From contig NC_088919.1 of the NCBI RefSeq assembly GCF_963576675.1, forward strand, positions 44,476,501 through 44,540,500: 64,000 nucleotides of DNA, in the 5' to 3' direction. Made by a program: the position numbers and the translations under genes. The notes under the pieces were generated by a model. It was not told where the DNA came from. It was given only the letters and a program-made list of their open reading frames with translations, and searched no databases. This document shows positions 1 to 11,486 of the stretch, one piece after another (the first letter of the stretch is position 1; each line of letters starts with the position of its first letter). This stretch comes from Euphorbia lathyris (lineage: Eukaryota > Streptophyta > Magnoliopsida > Malpighiales > Euphorbiaceae).

Positions 1-1179
1 CAGCTTCGTTGCTTAAGTCAGGAAATAGCACTTAGAGTCTATTCCTGAACCTTCTCGTTGGTAGCGCACAACTCAGCTTGACCTCTTTTACTTGGTCAGT
101 TTTAGTTTGTTTTAAGCAAGCAATGTAAATAAGGAGTTAAGGTTTAGAAATACTTCACTCAGCAGATTTATCCAGGTTCGACTTCTTCTAAGCCTACGTC
201 CTGTTCCCGGAACACTTCCGAGATTTCAAATCCTCTACTGAGCTCTTTAAAGGTAGAGCCTCAAACCTTTTACAATATCAGCAATTGAGTATGACAAGAG
301 TACCTTCCTCTATACTTCTACTCAATCCTAATCTCTCCGCTGAGTACTTAAAACCGAGTACTCAGCCTCTCCTTTCTACTTCTAGAAATGATAAAGATTT
401 TTGTCCTAAACAACAATTGCTAGAACACCTTAGATGATTGAAAAACAACCACTCTAGACTTTTACACAGATATGAAAATGTAGTGTAAGAATTTTGCTTT
501 GCTTCTTGCTTGCAGAACTTGTAGAGATTTGGACAGCGTAATGGCTTGATCAAGTTCTGTGTTTAGTGAAGCTTGTGATGGCACTATTTATAGAGACGTC
601 TGGCCATTCGGTCATTTCGAATTTCGAAATAACCGTTGGAGGGAAACGGCTATGTGTCGTTGTCATCCTGACTTGCACAGAGCTCTTGGCCAATCACAAT
701 CGTGTATCTTCTGTCCTCGGTCAGCACAACAGATGGTCTCTCCTTTTATGGTAAAGTCAACTGGACAGCATACTGTGTCGTCTGAACTTTGCTAAAAGAA
801 GAAACACTTTGTCTGGAAGTTTTCCTCTGCCGGTCTGCTGTCTTGTACGCTTTGTCGAGACTACTCAGCAGCTTCATTGTGAAGTTGTTCCTGAAGGACT
901 TCTAGATCCTTCCGTTTGCTGAGTTGCGTTTTTGTCCAAAACGACAACGTCTTGACATACGCGGGCCGAGTGTACTGAGTTGTTTGACTTGGGCCTTGGC
1001 TTCCGTATTGGGCTTGGGCCTTCCAATCCTTATGACTTATAACATTTATACTCAACATTGAACAAACACATTAGTAGAATAAATCAACGCATTTAAACTT
1101 AGTGTGTTTAGAATATGTATTCTAATTTATACTTAAACAATTTTGTCAAATCAAAATTATGTGGAAAGGTGTTTCAACA
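1..1179 (-). mobile_element. LTR of a retrotransposon inserted in gag (window-edge truncated)
   Basis: On the minus strand this begins TGTTGAAACACC at 1179 and runs leftward off the window. It breaks the gag frame of the neighbouring Tat-like element exactly at its TG terminus; the next bases are CCCCA, the presumed target-site duplication. A TATA-like CTATAAATAG lies on the minus strand near 590, which sets the orientation. A diverged copy of the same family lies at about 12070-13029 and shares the terminal 40 bases and the region around the TATA box. No internal coding part is visible, so the superfamily is not certain; a Ty1/copia LTR is my guess from the terminus. It is younger than the element it interrupts. 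Confidence 0.7.
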
Positions 1180-3671
1180 CCCCAAACATCCACGACCATC
1201 AGATCCATTACGTGAGGGACGTTCGGATTTACGTAGGAAGGGTCCGACGATCCATACCGAGCCCAGCCTATCAGTTCTTCATAGTCCTTGAGGAACACTC
1301 CATTCATTCTTCTAGCGACGAGTGGAATAGCACCCCTTCGGATACACATGAGTTGCTTCTGATCGCTCAAGGTGACCCGACATGAGGCATACTTGAGCCT
1401 CCGTCTCCTAGCATAATCCACGAATGCTTCCTCAGGAAATTGCTTGATCCTTTCTAAATCTTCCAACGACCCAGTCCATGGGATGTACATCTCATATCTC
1501 TGCACGAAAGCCTCCATGAGGGACCCCCAGTCCTCTTTTGCCTTTGCCGAGAGCATTCGGTGCCATATCAAAGGTTCTCCTACGAGTGTCTTTGGAAAAT
1601 GTTGAACCAACTCACTTCGATAGAGTCCTGTGTCAAACATGTAGGCACGAAAACAGTTTATGTGGTCGATGGGGTTCTCACCTCCTTTGTACTTAGCCAT
1701 GGTTAACACCGCCTCAGGCGTCTCCTCATCGGGTAACATCGGCACTTCCTCTGGGTATCCCCCTGAGGTGTACTTCTTGATGAATTTCTTAGTCATTTCA
1801 ACCCAATTCACTTTAACGTTCATCGAAAGAGACATATACCACACTAGTGACTCTCCCGCCAACGAGTTGCAAAACAAATTCGTGATTTCGTCCTCTTTGA
1901 AGCCCAAAGGACCCATAGCGGATAGGTAAAAATGCAAGTGCTCCATGGGGTCCTTGCCTTCATTATACTTGCTGACAGTCGGAAACGGACGTTTGATAGG
2001 CCCAATTTGCATCGCGCTATGTTCCCCCACCCGTGTTCGGGCTTTTCGATACTTCACCAAAAACAAGCTTGACATTAGTGACCAATCACGCTTAGTCGAG
2101 TCAGGTAGCGATTGAAACCACTTCAAAGGTTCGCCTACCAGCGAGAGATAGAACCATGGAGCGACTTCTTCCACTTTATATGGCTCCCCAAACATGGCAC
2201 ACACATACCCATACAAATGAGCTTCGGGGTCTTCTACCCCACTAAACAATTTCAACATAGGCATGATCCTCCGAGACGATACTTCTTCGGTTTCCTCAGT
2301 TTTAGTTCTATCATCCATCACTTCTTCCGTTGGCTGTTCCTCCAAAACAGACACGTATAAGCCATCTTCCATATTCCTTCTCTCATTGGAGTCCAACAGC
2401 TCCTCCTTAAATTCGCAGAATGACTCCACCACAAAGCTCTCTTCCAACCCAGATCCAATTGCGCTCACCCTATGACTAGGCGATGGATTGCACTTAAGGG
2501 GAGAGTTTGCTGACGATGGGTCGACTATTTTCTTATTATCAATCAGATCCTGGATCTCATGCTTTAGCCTCTCACAATTTTCAATGGTGTGCCCGTAGTT
2601 ACTATGGAACTCGCAATACCCCCTAGTCATCATCCGTGGTGTGGGCCCTGTCTTGTTTTTGGGAGTAAGGGCTTTCAGCAACTCCTTTTTCTGCAATCGT
2701 TCGAAAACTTTTGCATAGGTCAGATCAAATTGGGCGAACTGTCTTTTCCCGATAGCGTTAAGTTCAAGCACTTTCACTGCGGTAGGTTCTATATTGGTAC
2801 TTGGCCCTCCGGCACTATACCCCGACTTCGTACATTTAATATAAGCTCTTTTCGGATCTCCATCCCCCTCACTTGTCAAAGCATAGCCATACACCTGATT
2901 AAAATCGGTGAAAGGCATACATCGCAGCTCATTCCTAACATGCGGAAAAGTGTTGCTGATTACCATCCGGATCTGATCCTGCTCCGACGGCTTCTGTTCC
3001 ATAATTGTTGCCTTAGCTCTCCACCTACTCACAAAGTCGGACAAGGACTCCCCAGCCTGCTGCTTGGTGCTCTCTAGCTCCCTCAAAGTGACCTCAAACA
3101 TAGTGTTGAAGCTATATTGGGCGATGAATGACTTCACTAACTCCTTCCAATCCCTCTTCGTCACCAGTGGCAACGCATGAAACCACACGAGGGCACCCCC
3201 CTCCAAATAAGCACTGAACAGCCCCAACATCTGTTCCTCAGTCAGAATTGTGTGCTCCATTGCTGCCACATATCGGTTCACATAGGCCGTAGGATCCCCA
3301 GTTCCATCAAACTTCTTCATGTCAGGAAGCCGGAACTTTAAAGGCAAAGCCGTTGCCGATGAATAGTTTTTCAGATTATAAAAGTCTTGACCTCCGGAGC
3401 TTACCCCACGTAGATCATGCACTTCCTGAGTGATGTGCTGCTTCCATTCCTCTTCCCTTTGCTTTCTCTTCCCCAAACTGCTTGTTACGCAATCCTGATA
3501 GTTATCTCCAAAACGGGGACCCGTGCTCACAATGTTCTCAGCTGGTTTACTGCTACTCTTGTTACTCTTAATTGCAAGCTCATCCAGCTGGACTAAAATC
3601 GCGGTTAACTGATCGTTGAGGTTGTTTACCACTCTTTCTAACCTTGATATTCTCTCATCCGGTGTAGACAT
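1180..3671 (-). CDS. Tat/Ogre-like Ty3 retrotransposon gag with four capsid-like modules (3' end cut)
   Basis: Open frame of about 830 codons, cut off by an LTR insertion at 1179. An N-terminal coiled coil (residues 8-35) is followed by a normal Retrotrans_gag-type capsid region (about 117-265) and a plant Tat-style zinc knuckle, C-x2-H-x4-H-x4-C at 353-366. Unexpectedly, three more copies of the capsid N-terminal pattern follow at about 470-541, 563-634 and 657-727. Each has a K/L-[FY]-x-G-x-x-[DN]-P start, a central L-x-G-E/G-x-L-x-W, then K-x-[DN]-W and F-[ILV]-x-[KQ]-Y. The fourth also keeps a C-terminal capsid half (to about 805); the second and third do not. No protease is reached before the break. 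No stop interrupts the frame. Gag forms the particle that packages the element RNA; the role of the extra modules is unknown. Confidence 0.85.
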
Positions 3672-5751
3672 ACTGGCCGAATACTAAGCTGATTCGGACA
3701 ACGATGATTCGGACGTCACAACTGCTGATTTGAAACTGACGATCCGTATCTGATCAAACTGCCCGACTAGCCGATTACTCTTGTGGAACCACAACTGCTT
3801 AATGACGATGTCTGCGCGAACGGTATCCATTAGTATGTATGCATGATTTTATATGCATGATTCGTGGTGTGTGCGTTTATTTATTCACGATTATATAAGA
3901 TAAGAAGAACAAACGTTAGTCTAATTACACGTATCACAACATCTCTCTTCCACCCTTATTCCACCACACACTCGATGGTCCAAGTCTCTTTCCTAGGATT
4001 TTGGTTTGGGGCTCACATTGCGGTCCAGGGGACGCGTGATGCCGTCGATTATTGCGGAAAAGTAGATCAGTCATCAGACAATACAGTTCGTTTTGACGTA
4101 TCAACGTTCAGTGACTAAGAAATCGACCCAGTTGGATTGTCCTTTCGGAATAACTCGTCTTTTGTCCTTTCGCGAGACGCATTAATTCGGGTTTTGACTC
4201 CCTTTGAGCGCATCTCAGTTTTTAGACGTGGTACGAGTTATTCTTCTAGTCCAATCGTTCGTTATTGTCAATGACTCGTTCCCTTTTGTTCACGCGGGTT
4301 TGTGTCTCGATTTTTAGTTTACAACGGGATCTTTTGGATCTATCGAGAGACGTAACCACATGTTTATTTAGTGATGGAATCACTTTTGGATTTTATTTTA
4401 GGGAACGGACTCATCGCGTAACGCGTTTGTTCTTAGCGTCGTGGATCCGTTTGCTCATTTTAGCTACGTGAAAAGGCGGCGAGTCTTATTTTGAGCGCAC
4501 GGTAACCTTTCGGCTAGCAACAGTTCGTTGTTCTTCCCAATCCACGGGATATATCATCTTAGTGTGGTTATAGAAAATCAACGTTTCGTTGAATCGCATG
4601 CTTATTCAAAGCGAGGATATCACCGTTCTCTTTCCTTTAGGCACGAATTAAGCAAACACGTACATCGGACCATATTTCTTGCAGTTTTGGTAATTGTCGA
4701 AATGATCGAATCGTTAGTCAAAACCCGCAGTCTCGTCCATGTGGCGCAATTATATGGTTTGGCTTAATTCGGCTTCGAGATTTTAAACGGGGTATACACT
4801 CGTTCGAGGCACGCATTCAACGGCATTGGTTTATTTTCTTTAACTACGCTCGGGATTGACATATATTGTAAATTCGGAATGATTTTGGTCGTTTAGTTCA
4901 TTTTTCGCTTTTATTTTCTTAGTCACTTCTGCGGACACGTCCATTTCTCTTTAAGAACGACACGGGGCATAACGTAAAAGCTCGTCTTTTATTCGGAAGG
5001 GACGGGCTACTCGTGCGAAACTTTTCACGTTACGACAGGGTCGTTCGAAACAGAAATGTTCTTCGTTTTCGTTTCGTTATGATCTCGTTTTATCCCAATT
5101 TATTTAAAGAATGTGAATAACGGCTACTATTAATATAGTCTTTTGAATCGAAGTATAACTATCCTCAACACCAAACCGATTCATACTAATACGTGCTTAT
5201 GTCGTAACGCATTTTCTGAACATGTGCCTTCGTCGGGACACAGAAAGGGACAAGGCGGGCCGCACATGTTCATTCATACGAGATGACTAAGTCGTCTTTA
5301 GTTTAAATCGTTTCGATGTTTTAGGGTAATTAGTATGTCGACTCAAGAGTATATATTAACGCATCATTTCATTTTCTTTACATACTTTAGGATTTAGACA
5401 CGTATCATGGCGATTTGAAAACACGAACTGATTCATTTATCACATCAAAAATAGTAACGGGTAATCCTATGGAAACTTCTAAGGCTACTATATGCTGACA
5501 CGGATGATCGCGGGACCTCACAGGACCGCACAAATTCGCCCCTAACGAATGGATGGGGACCCTTTGGCGCCTTACTGTAAGGGGGAACTTACACTAGCCT
5601 CTTTCGAGTGACGAATGGACTCTCGCTAGAGGTTTCGCGGAAATTACCCAAAAGGTTTGCAATAATGCACATGAATGCATACGAAAAGAAATAATACGAT
5701 CCGTCCCCGTTAAGGGCTTAATACACGTCTTCCGAAATCAAATTTCTCGCT
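3672..5751 (-). other. Long 5' leader between PBS and gag
   Basis: About 2.1 kb separates the primer-binding site from the gag start. No minus-strand reading frame of useful length is visible. Ogre-type elements often carry an extra ORF before gag; none can be seen here, so it is either absent or decayed. Short plus-strand frames in this stretch show no recognisable domain and look like chance. Confidence 0.5.
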
Positions 5752-5769
5752 TCCCCAACAGAGTCGCCA
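5752..5769 (-). other. Primer-binding site of the Tat/Ogre-like element
   Basis: The minus strand reads TGGCGACTCTGTTGGGGA two bases inside the LTR terminus ...TAACA. TGG followed by CGACTC is the arrangement I know from Ogre/Tat elements, usually attributed to a tRNA-Arg 3' end. The position and the TGG start are direct observations; the tRNA identity is from family knowledge. Confidence 0.75.
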
Positions 5770-8116
5770 CTTGTTAGACGAGGTGCTGCGGCCTAATCTC
5801 CCGGGCGGACCGGGGGGTGGACACCTCATGGCGACGTAAGCGGTGATTGGCGCCGAAAGCAACCAATCGTGGAATCAAGCTGCTCGGCAGGACCGGAGCT
5901 CGGAGATATGAAAGAGTCGCCACCCACGAATGGGAAAATGAACACCGATCCCTTGCGGGAGACCGGTGTGGGTTCGGGAAACTTAGGTACGAGCCGAGAA
6001 GGCTAGCTCCTTTCCGGAGAAAGGCTACTAGGCACCCCGACATCGCCCGGTTATGAACCACCGACCTCCTACTCAGCATGTTAGGCGATAACGGACTAAT
6101 CGTATACTTCTTTAAGTTTAAAATTCATTTGAAACCTTTTCTTTCTCATTTTTGGAAACCGTTTTGAGCATATATTAATGAAATGCCACTTTAGTAAAGA
6201 ATCACCCATTTACATTAATTTGATATACATACAAAGAGAGGGGAGGAAGAAAGAAGTGGTTTATTTACCACGGGATTTACATGTCGTGTTGCGTGTTAAT
6301 TCTATACTAACTCATTTCCCCAAAACGAGTTTATTTACATGGTTCGTACCTTAATCGCCGTTGGAACGATTTAGGTACGTTTCAAAACCCCGTTTGATGA
6401 AGTTCACCCGAATCGCCGTTGGAACGACTCAAGTGTTTGAAAACGTTAAGGTAAAAAAAACCTTTAATAAGAAAACGTGGTTAAGCATACAAGTCAATTT
6501 ATTTTGTATAAATCATTAAGAAAACGATTCGAAAACTCTATTATTCACCATGAAAATGATTTTAATTACAAGGTTCGCTTAATCCGTCGTTGGAACGGAC
6601 TAAGGTTTTAAAACGTGGTGTTTTGAGAAACAATTTGAAATGTCAAGAAAACACTATTTATTTACATTAGGAACCTCTAAAAATCTATTAGTTTAAATAA
6701 TTAAATTGAAAATCCTTTTTGTGATTTATTTTCCCCTTTTTACTGAATGGATTCTTTACTTGTCATAATTACAACAATAAACATATTAAATCCAAACTCA
6801 CTCCTAAATAAAGCCCATTTAAAACATGGACCCCTAAATGGCCCAAAAGAACAAAGGAAATAATATAAGCATATATATATACATTTTAATCCAAAAAGGA
6901 AACATGAAATAAAAGTTAATGAAAAGAGATTATATAATACATATATGAAAATACTAAATATAATACATTTATACTTTAAACGTGTGAAAATAGTAAATAA
7001 AACCCCTAGATAAGAAAATAACATTTATTCCCAAAATAGTTTTATTTAATAATAACTAATATAACCCAAATATCCCAAAACTATATATATACATAACTAA
7101 TGTAATTTTAAATGTAAAAAATAATACATATTTATCCACTAATAAATCACTCCCAAAACCCCAAGTAAATATTCTTTTAAAATGAGATTAATTACCATTT
7201 AAGTAAAGGAAGAAGAAAATAAAAGATATATATACATATATACTTATATTTAAAAATAAAATAAAAAATGATATACAAACATCCTAAATAGTTATATATA
7301 CCAAATGTCTAAAAAAAATAATTTGAAAACATATATTACATAACTATACATATATATATAAAGGATCAAAAGCTCAAAAGTTAAGAAGGAGGGACCAAAA
7401 CAGCATTTTTTACATTCCAGCAGATTTACCGACGGAAAATCCGTCGGTAAACAGCAATTAGCGACAGAAATGGAAAATTACAGAACTACTCCAACTGTTT
7501 CCAGATTTATTCAAAAGCTTTAAATTAAGTCTAATTCAATCGTTTTGGATTTCCGAACTACCAAAAATGGATCATAGTCAATAACGGAAATTCCTAAAAC
7601 GACGTTTTTATTTTAAAACATTATTTGGAAATTTCTTTAAATTAAAACTGATAATTACAACGTTTTTAATACCCGAACTACCTTTTTATCCGATCACGGT
7701 TCGTATTGGGATATCAAAACGAGGTTTTTTATTTAAAAACAAAACCAAATTTTATTCAACACGAGACGAAAATTAAATAAATACGCAAAATTAAATAAAA
7801 CGTGTTAAAATAAATGAATAACTAAATAAATAAAAACTATAACATAAAAATAAATAAAGGAAAGAAATAAATTAAATAAAATAAAGCGAGTCTAGTCCTC
7901 GGATAATACCTCAAGTTCGGTATCTGACAGTTGAAGCCGATTGATTCCACGAGTCGTGATTTTCCGTTTTTTTTGTGTTTTTTAGTAAAAATTTAACTTT
8001 GGGAAAATTTGGATTTTTTTGGGAAAAAAAATATTTTCACCAAAAAATTGACTTTCCCTCTCTAAAAATGTTTAGAGTGAGAAAGCTCCAAAAGAATCAT
8101 CTTCTCTAAAATGTAT

Positions 8117-8151
8117 GGGGATCCGTGCCTTTTATAGGCAAACGGATCCCC
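8117..8151 (-). promoter_or_regulatory. LTR core promoter: TATA box inside an inverted repeat
   Basis: The minus strand reads GGGGATCCGT, then TTGCCTATAAAAGGC, then ACGGATCCCC. The ten-base arms are exact inverted repeats and the TATAAAAGG box sits between them. Transcription would start about 30 bases downstream, near 8100, and run through the AT-rich part of the LTR into gag. Confidence 0.7.
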
Positions 8152-8159
8152 GACGGAAT

Positions 8160-8560
8160 GGGCGACGCCCGAAGAGAATTGGGCGTCGCCCAAGGGGGTT
8201 GGGCGGCCGCCCAAGGCATGTTGGGCGGCCGCCCAACCTTGCGTTGGGCTACCGCCCAACATTGTTGGGCGGCCGCCCAACGATTGTTGGGCGGCCGCCC
8301 AGCGATTGTTGGGCGGTCGCCCAACAGCGTTGGGCGAGCGTCCAACGCGAGGTTGGGCGCGCGCGCCCAACTGCCGTTGGGCGTCCGCCCGACGCGGTTG
8401 GGCGCCCGCCCAACGGCCGTCGGGGCGCGTCTCGCACCGTCGGGCGTGCACGCCCCACGGCCGTCGAGCTCGCGCCCCGCGCCGTCGGGCGTCCACGCGT
8501 CGTGACCGCCGGACGTGTGTTCCGCACTGCCTGGCGCACACGTCCCGTGGCCGACGAGCA
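8160..8560. repeat. GC-rich 22-bp palindromic minisatellite in LTR U3
   Basis: TTGGGC recurs at 8179, 8199, 8221, 8244, 8265, 8287, 8309, 8330, 8353, 8377 and 8398, giving a period of 20-24, mostly 21-23. The core of the best copies, TTGGGCGGCCGCCCAA, is a perfect palindrome. Copies are nearly identical in the first half and diverge towards 8560-8700, where the phrase degrades to GTCGAGCGCG-like units. The array directly adjoins the TATA box on its upstream side, so it occupies the enhancer position of the LTR. Confidence 0.85.
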
Positions 8561-8871
8561 CACGCCTCGCGCCGCCAAGCCCGTGCATTGCTCGGACGTC
8601 GAGCGCGTGCTATTCGTGGTTGGATGCGTGCGTCCAACGGACGTCGAGCGCGCGCTTTGCATCGTCGAGCGGGCGTCCGGCTGTCGTCGAATGCGTACCG
8701 GCTGCCGCTAAGCACTCGCACCATGCCGTTAAGCATTCGCGAGCCATCCGATCAACAACAGCGACCCACCGTAACTTATTTATTTTATTTTTTTCGAAAC
8801 TTTCGGAATCAATCGCTTCAACCGTCTTGTTTTCAGGTTTTTGTCACAGGTCCTCCGACTCGGTGTCTACA

Positions 8872-9932
8872 ACTATAGTAGTGATAAGAGCACTATAAAT
8901 AGGGAAGATAACCATTGTATCAGGGATCTTCGTTTTATTATTCTCAGTTTTAGTCTTAATTTAGCTTTTATTTTAGTTATTTACATTCGAGTAAGTTCAG
9001 ATTCGTTTTGTACTGAGTCAACCAAGGTACATTCGTCCCTTAGTTGTAAGATTTCATTATTGGTTTGTTCTTCATCTCAATTCTATCAATTTACTTATTA
9101 CAATTCAATTCTCTCCATCTCACAACTCTCTATCATATTGAATCTTAATAGTAATTGATGAACATGAGCTCATTCTTCCCCTATCTTATCCCCAATCTGT
9201 GTTTTAGTTCCATCATGAACTAAACCACTCTTTTGCTGAGATTAAAGGTGAACTGTGTTTAACAATTATGGTTAAGTCAAGTTAATGTTTAATTTGTGTT
9301 GTAAAAAGAAATAAACCAAAAGATCTAGTTATGAGACTTTGTATATACTAAATAACCTAACCAAGTGATTAATATAGGTGTTGGATTGAGTAACCTAACC
9401 AAGCGATCAATCCAACCAAACAAACCCTAACTTCACCTATACCCTAACCGGGTAGTGCAGCTTCGTAGTTTAGGTCATGGCTTAGCTTTAGCTTTCATTA
9501 ATATTCATGCTTCATAATTAACTTAGAGATTTTGCCTAATCAAGCATCGGTCTAAGGGAATTAGGAATAAAGTCGATAATCTTAGGCCAAGGTTATTTAC
9601 TTCTCAAGGAAAGTTACCGTCTTTTAGGATTAGATCTTTATTACATCACTACATAACTTGACACCATAGGAGATAAACATAGAGATCTCGGTATCTCAGC
9701 CTCTCACTCACTCATAGAAACAACCAATTAGTAAATTATTGCTTTTATATTCTAGTAGATTAAATAAACAACCAACTGCTTAAATCAATTCATTAGTTAA
9801 TATAGGATTTTAGTCGAACAAGGAATAGGAAACTAGTCTCTGAGGGATCGATATCGTTCTTAGGAATGTTTACTACTTTATAACGATATCGTTCACTTGC
9901 TCTTAGGAGTAGATACGTTTTATCGCTATCAA
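8872..9932 (+). mobile_element. 3' part of an Athila-like LTR (fragment)
   Basis: A plus-strand TATA box (CACTATAAATAGGGAA, about 8888) is followed by about 1 kb of untranslated LTR. It ends with a GGGATCGATATCG ... CACTTGC ... TATCGCTATCAA pattern, which resembles the end of the Athila-like LTR at 58855-60394 just before its PBS. Here the PBS is missing and the next sequence belongs to another element, so the fragment is truncated at about 9932. The Tat/Ogre-like LTR inserted at its left edge. No gene is visible in this kilobase. Confidence 0.55.
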
Positions 9933-10017
9933 TGACGTAGTCCTAGGAGGATAGAGAAGTCGGATCACTAAGTTCCTCACAAAAGGAATTCTTCATGAAG
10001 ATAAAATCGAGGCCACA

Positions 10018-11134
10018 TTAGTTGTCCATCGCTCATAGTGATACGCACTCAGCGTGGGCATCCTTGACACTCCCATGGCTCAAGTGTATATCGGAGGAAG
10101 AAGGGGATCACTGCCTTAAGAAAATTCACCAATGGGTCTACGAGTCACATCAATGCACCCGCTGGATTGCCAAAAAATCACATTTACAATGACTCTTTTG
10201 GTCCTCTATAGACGGAGATGCAGAAAGAATAGTAAAAACTTGTGAAGCTTACCAAATGCATTCCCACACCTACCACTTGCCAGGATCCCCGTTTAAAGGC
10301 ATTATCACCCCATATCCCTTCATAGTTTGGGGGATTGATATTGTAGGACCTTTTCCACTGGCGATCGGGCAGAAACGATTCTTGGTAGAAGCTATAGACC
10401 ACTTCACCAAGTGGGAAAAAGCCGAAACCATCTCCAAAATCACTACAAAGAATAACATATCATTTATCTGCAAGACTATATTGCACCATTTTAGGATACC
10501 CCACTCTTTCATTATAGATAATGGCCCCAATTTGACTGTGCTCCATTCGAAGAGTTCTACGAGCAGTGCGACATTCGACGTCGTTTCACCTCAGTCGCAC
10601 ACCCCTAGAGCAACGGTCAAATAGAGGTTACGAACCGAGCAATCATATAGGGGATCAAAGTATGATTATACGATAGAGGGCTCTCATGGTCGAACGACTC
10701 CACACATTGCTACAGGGAAAACTCCACACATTGCTACAGGGAAAACTCTGTTCTTTTTCACATACGGGATGAAAGAAATGGCCCCGACAGAAATCATCCT
10801 CCAGTCACCTAGAGCCTTAATGTTCGATCTTTTATCAAACGAGGAAGCTCTAGCCGATGCCAATGGTTGTCTAGATGAGGACCGTCTAAATGCACTCCCC
10901 ACAATCACGACATACAAGCAATCAGTGGCTTGGTACAACAATAAAATGCTTCGACCATGGAGCTTGAATGTAGTGACTTTAGTACTACGAGACACCACAA
11001 CATCCCAAAATTGGGAAGGGCCCTACAGGGTTGTCGCAGATCTACATAACAAGGCCTACAACATATCTTATCTCACTGGCGAACAACTCAATAATTCATC
11101 GAATGTACAAACTCTTACGAAATATTATCAATAA
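10018..11134 (+). pseudogene. Ty3/gypsy integrase remnant
   Basis: Plus-strand remnant of a pol 3' end. It shows part of the zinc-binding region (KTCEA near 10240), the first catalytic Asp in WGIDIVGPFP (about 10330), then a FTKWEKAE phrase and the second Asp in IIDNGP (about 10515). A frameshift follows at about 10540-10625, where the QSHTPRA block is out of frame. The C-terminal WEGPYRVV domain ends at 11134. Stops and frameshifts rule out a working protein. The style (HLPGSPF..., IGQKRFLV) is that of Tat-lineage pol. It lies on the opposite strand from the gag at 1180-3671 and belongs to a different element. Confidence 0.8.
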
Positions 11135-11486
11135 TATTTTCTTCCTAACAAAGGCTTCATTGTTTGTCGTTTCACTAAACATCTGCAAGCACCTCACTAT
11201 AGTTTCTCACAAACTACAACCATAAAATGCTCCATATGAGCAAGCGGTGGCCAAGTCCCTGTAAGCCTAGCAGTGTATACCACCAAAGGATAATGCACCC
11301 ATAGACAACTCAAGCCTAGTGTTCCCTAAAAACGGCAACTTTAAAACAGCCACCATTCAAAATCTCATGAGTAAAAACATAGCAAAAGCACATCATAATA
11401 CTACTTAACACGTTCCACAATATCACTAAATGCACATCATAATAACGCTAAAACGCATTTAATCATGTTACAAAATAATATCTCCT
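11135..11486. other. No gene seen; probable 3' flank of the integrase remnant
   Basis: AT-rich sequence without a frame, TIR or LTR boundary that I can identify. It probably includes the 3' untranslated part of the decayed Ty3 element. Confidence 0.3.

Larger units (their letters stand above)
5772..8871 (-). mobile_element. 5' LTR (3.1 kb) of the Tat/Ogre-like element
   Basis: The minus strand starts TGTAGACACCGAGTCGG at 8871, a start typical of Tat/Ogre LTRs, and ends ...CGTCTAACA at 5772 next to the PBS. Flanking bases 8872-8876 (ACTAT) would be the target-site duplication; the other end is outside the window. A TATA box lies at 8128-8137 on the minus strand. U3 (8871 to about 8100) is extremely GC-rich, while the downstream 2.3 kb is AT-rich with several short CGCCGTTGGAACG-like repeats near 6355, 6410 and 6580. 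The many Arg/Ala/Pro-rich frames across 8062-8898 come from the GC repeats and are not genes. Confidence 0.85.

Noticed and set aside
1143..3077. Plus-strand frames antisense to gag
   Set aside because: They are shadows of the gag codons; only the Retand-type antisense gene at 17102-19417 has exon structure and family support.
3864..4767. Short plus-strand frames in the gag leader
   Set aside because: No recognisable domain, no start context, and opposite to the element.
5774..6079. Frames on both strands at the inner end of the LTR
   Set aside because: They lie wholly inside a non-coding LTR and overlap each other antisense.
8160..8420. Regularly spaced palindromes resembling a CRISPR array
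   Set aside because: Plant LTR context, no unique spacers, no cas genes; it is a minisatellite.
8062..8898. Many overlapping Arg/Ala/Pro-rich reading frames on both strands
   Set aside because: They are by-products of the GC-rich 22-bp palindrome array, open in several frames at once and without domain structure.
8872..9932. Possible endogenous pararetrovirus leader
   Set aside because: No viral coding sequence is attached and the terminal pattern matches an Athila-like LTR better.
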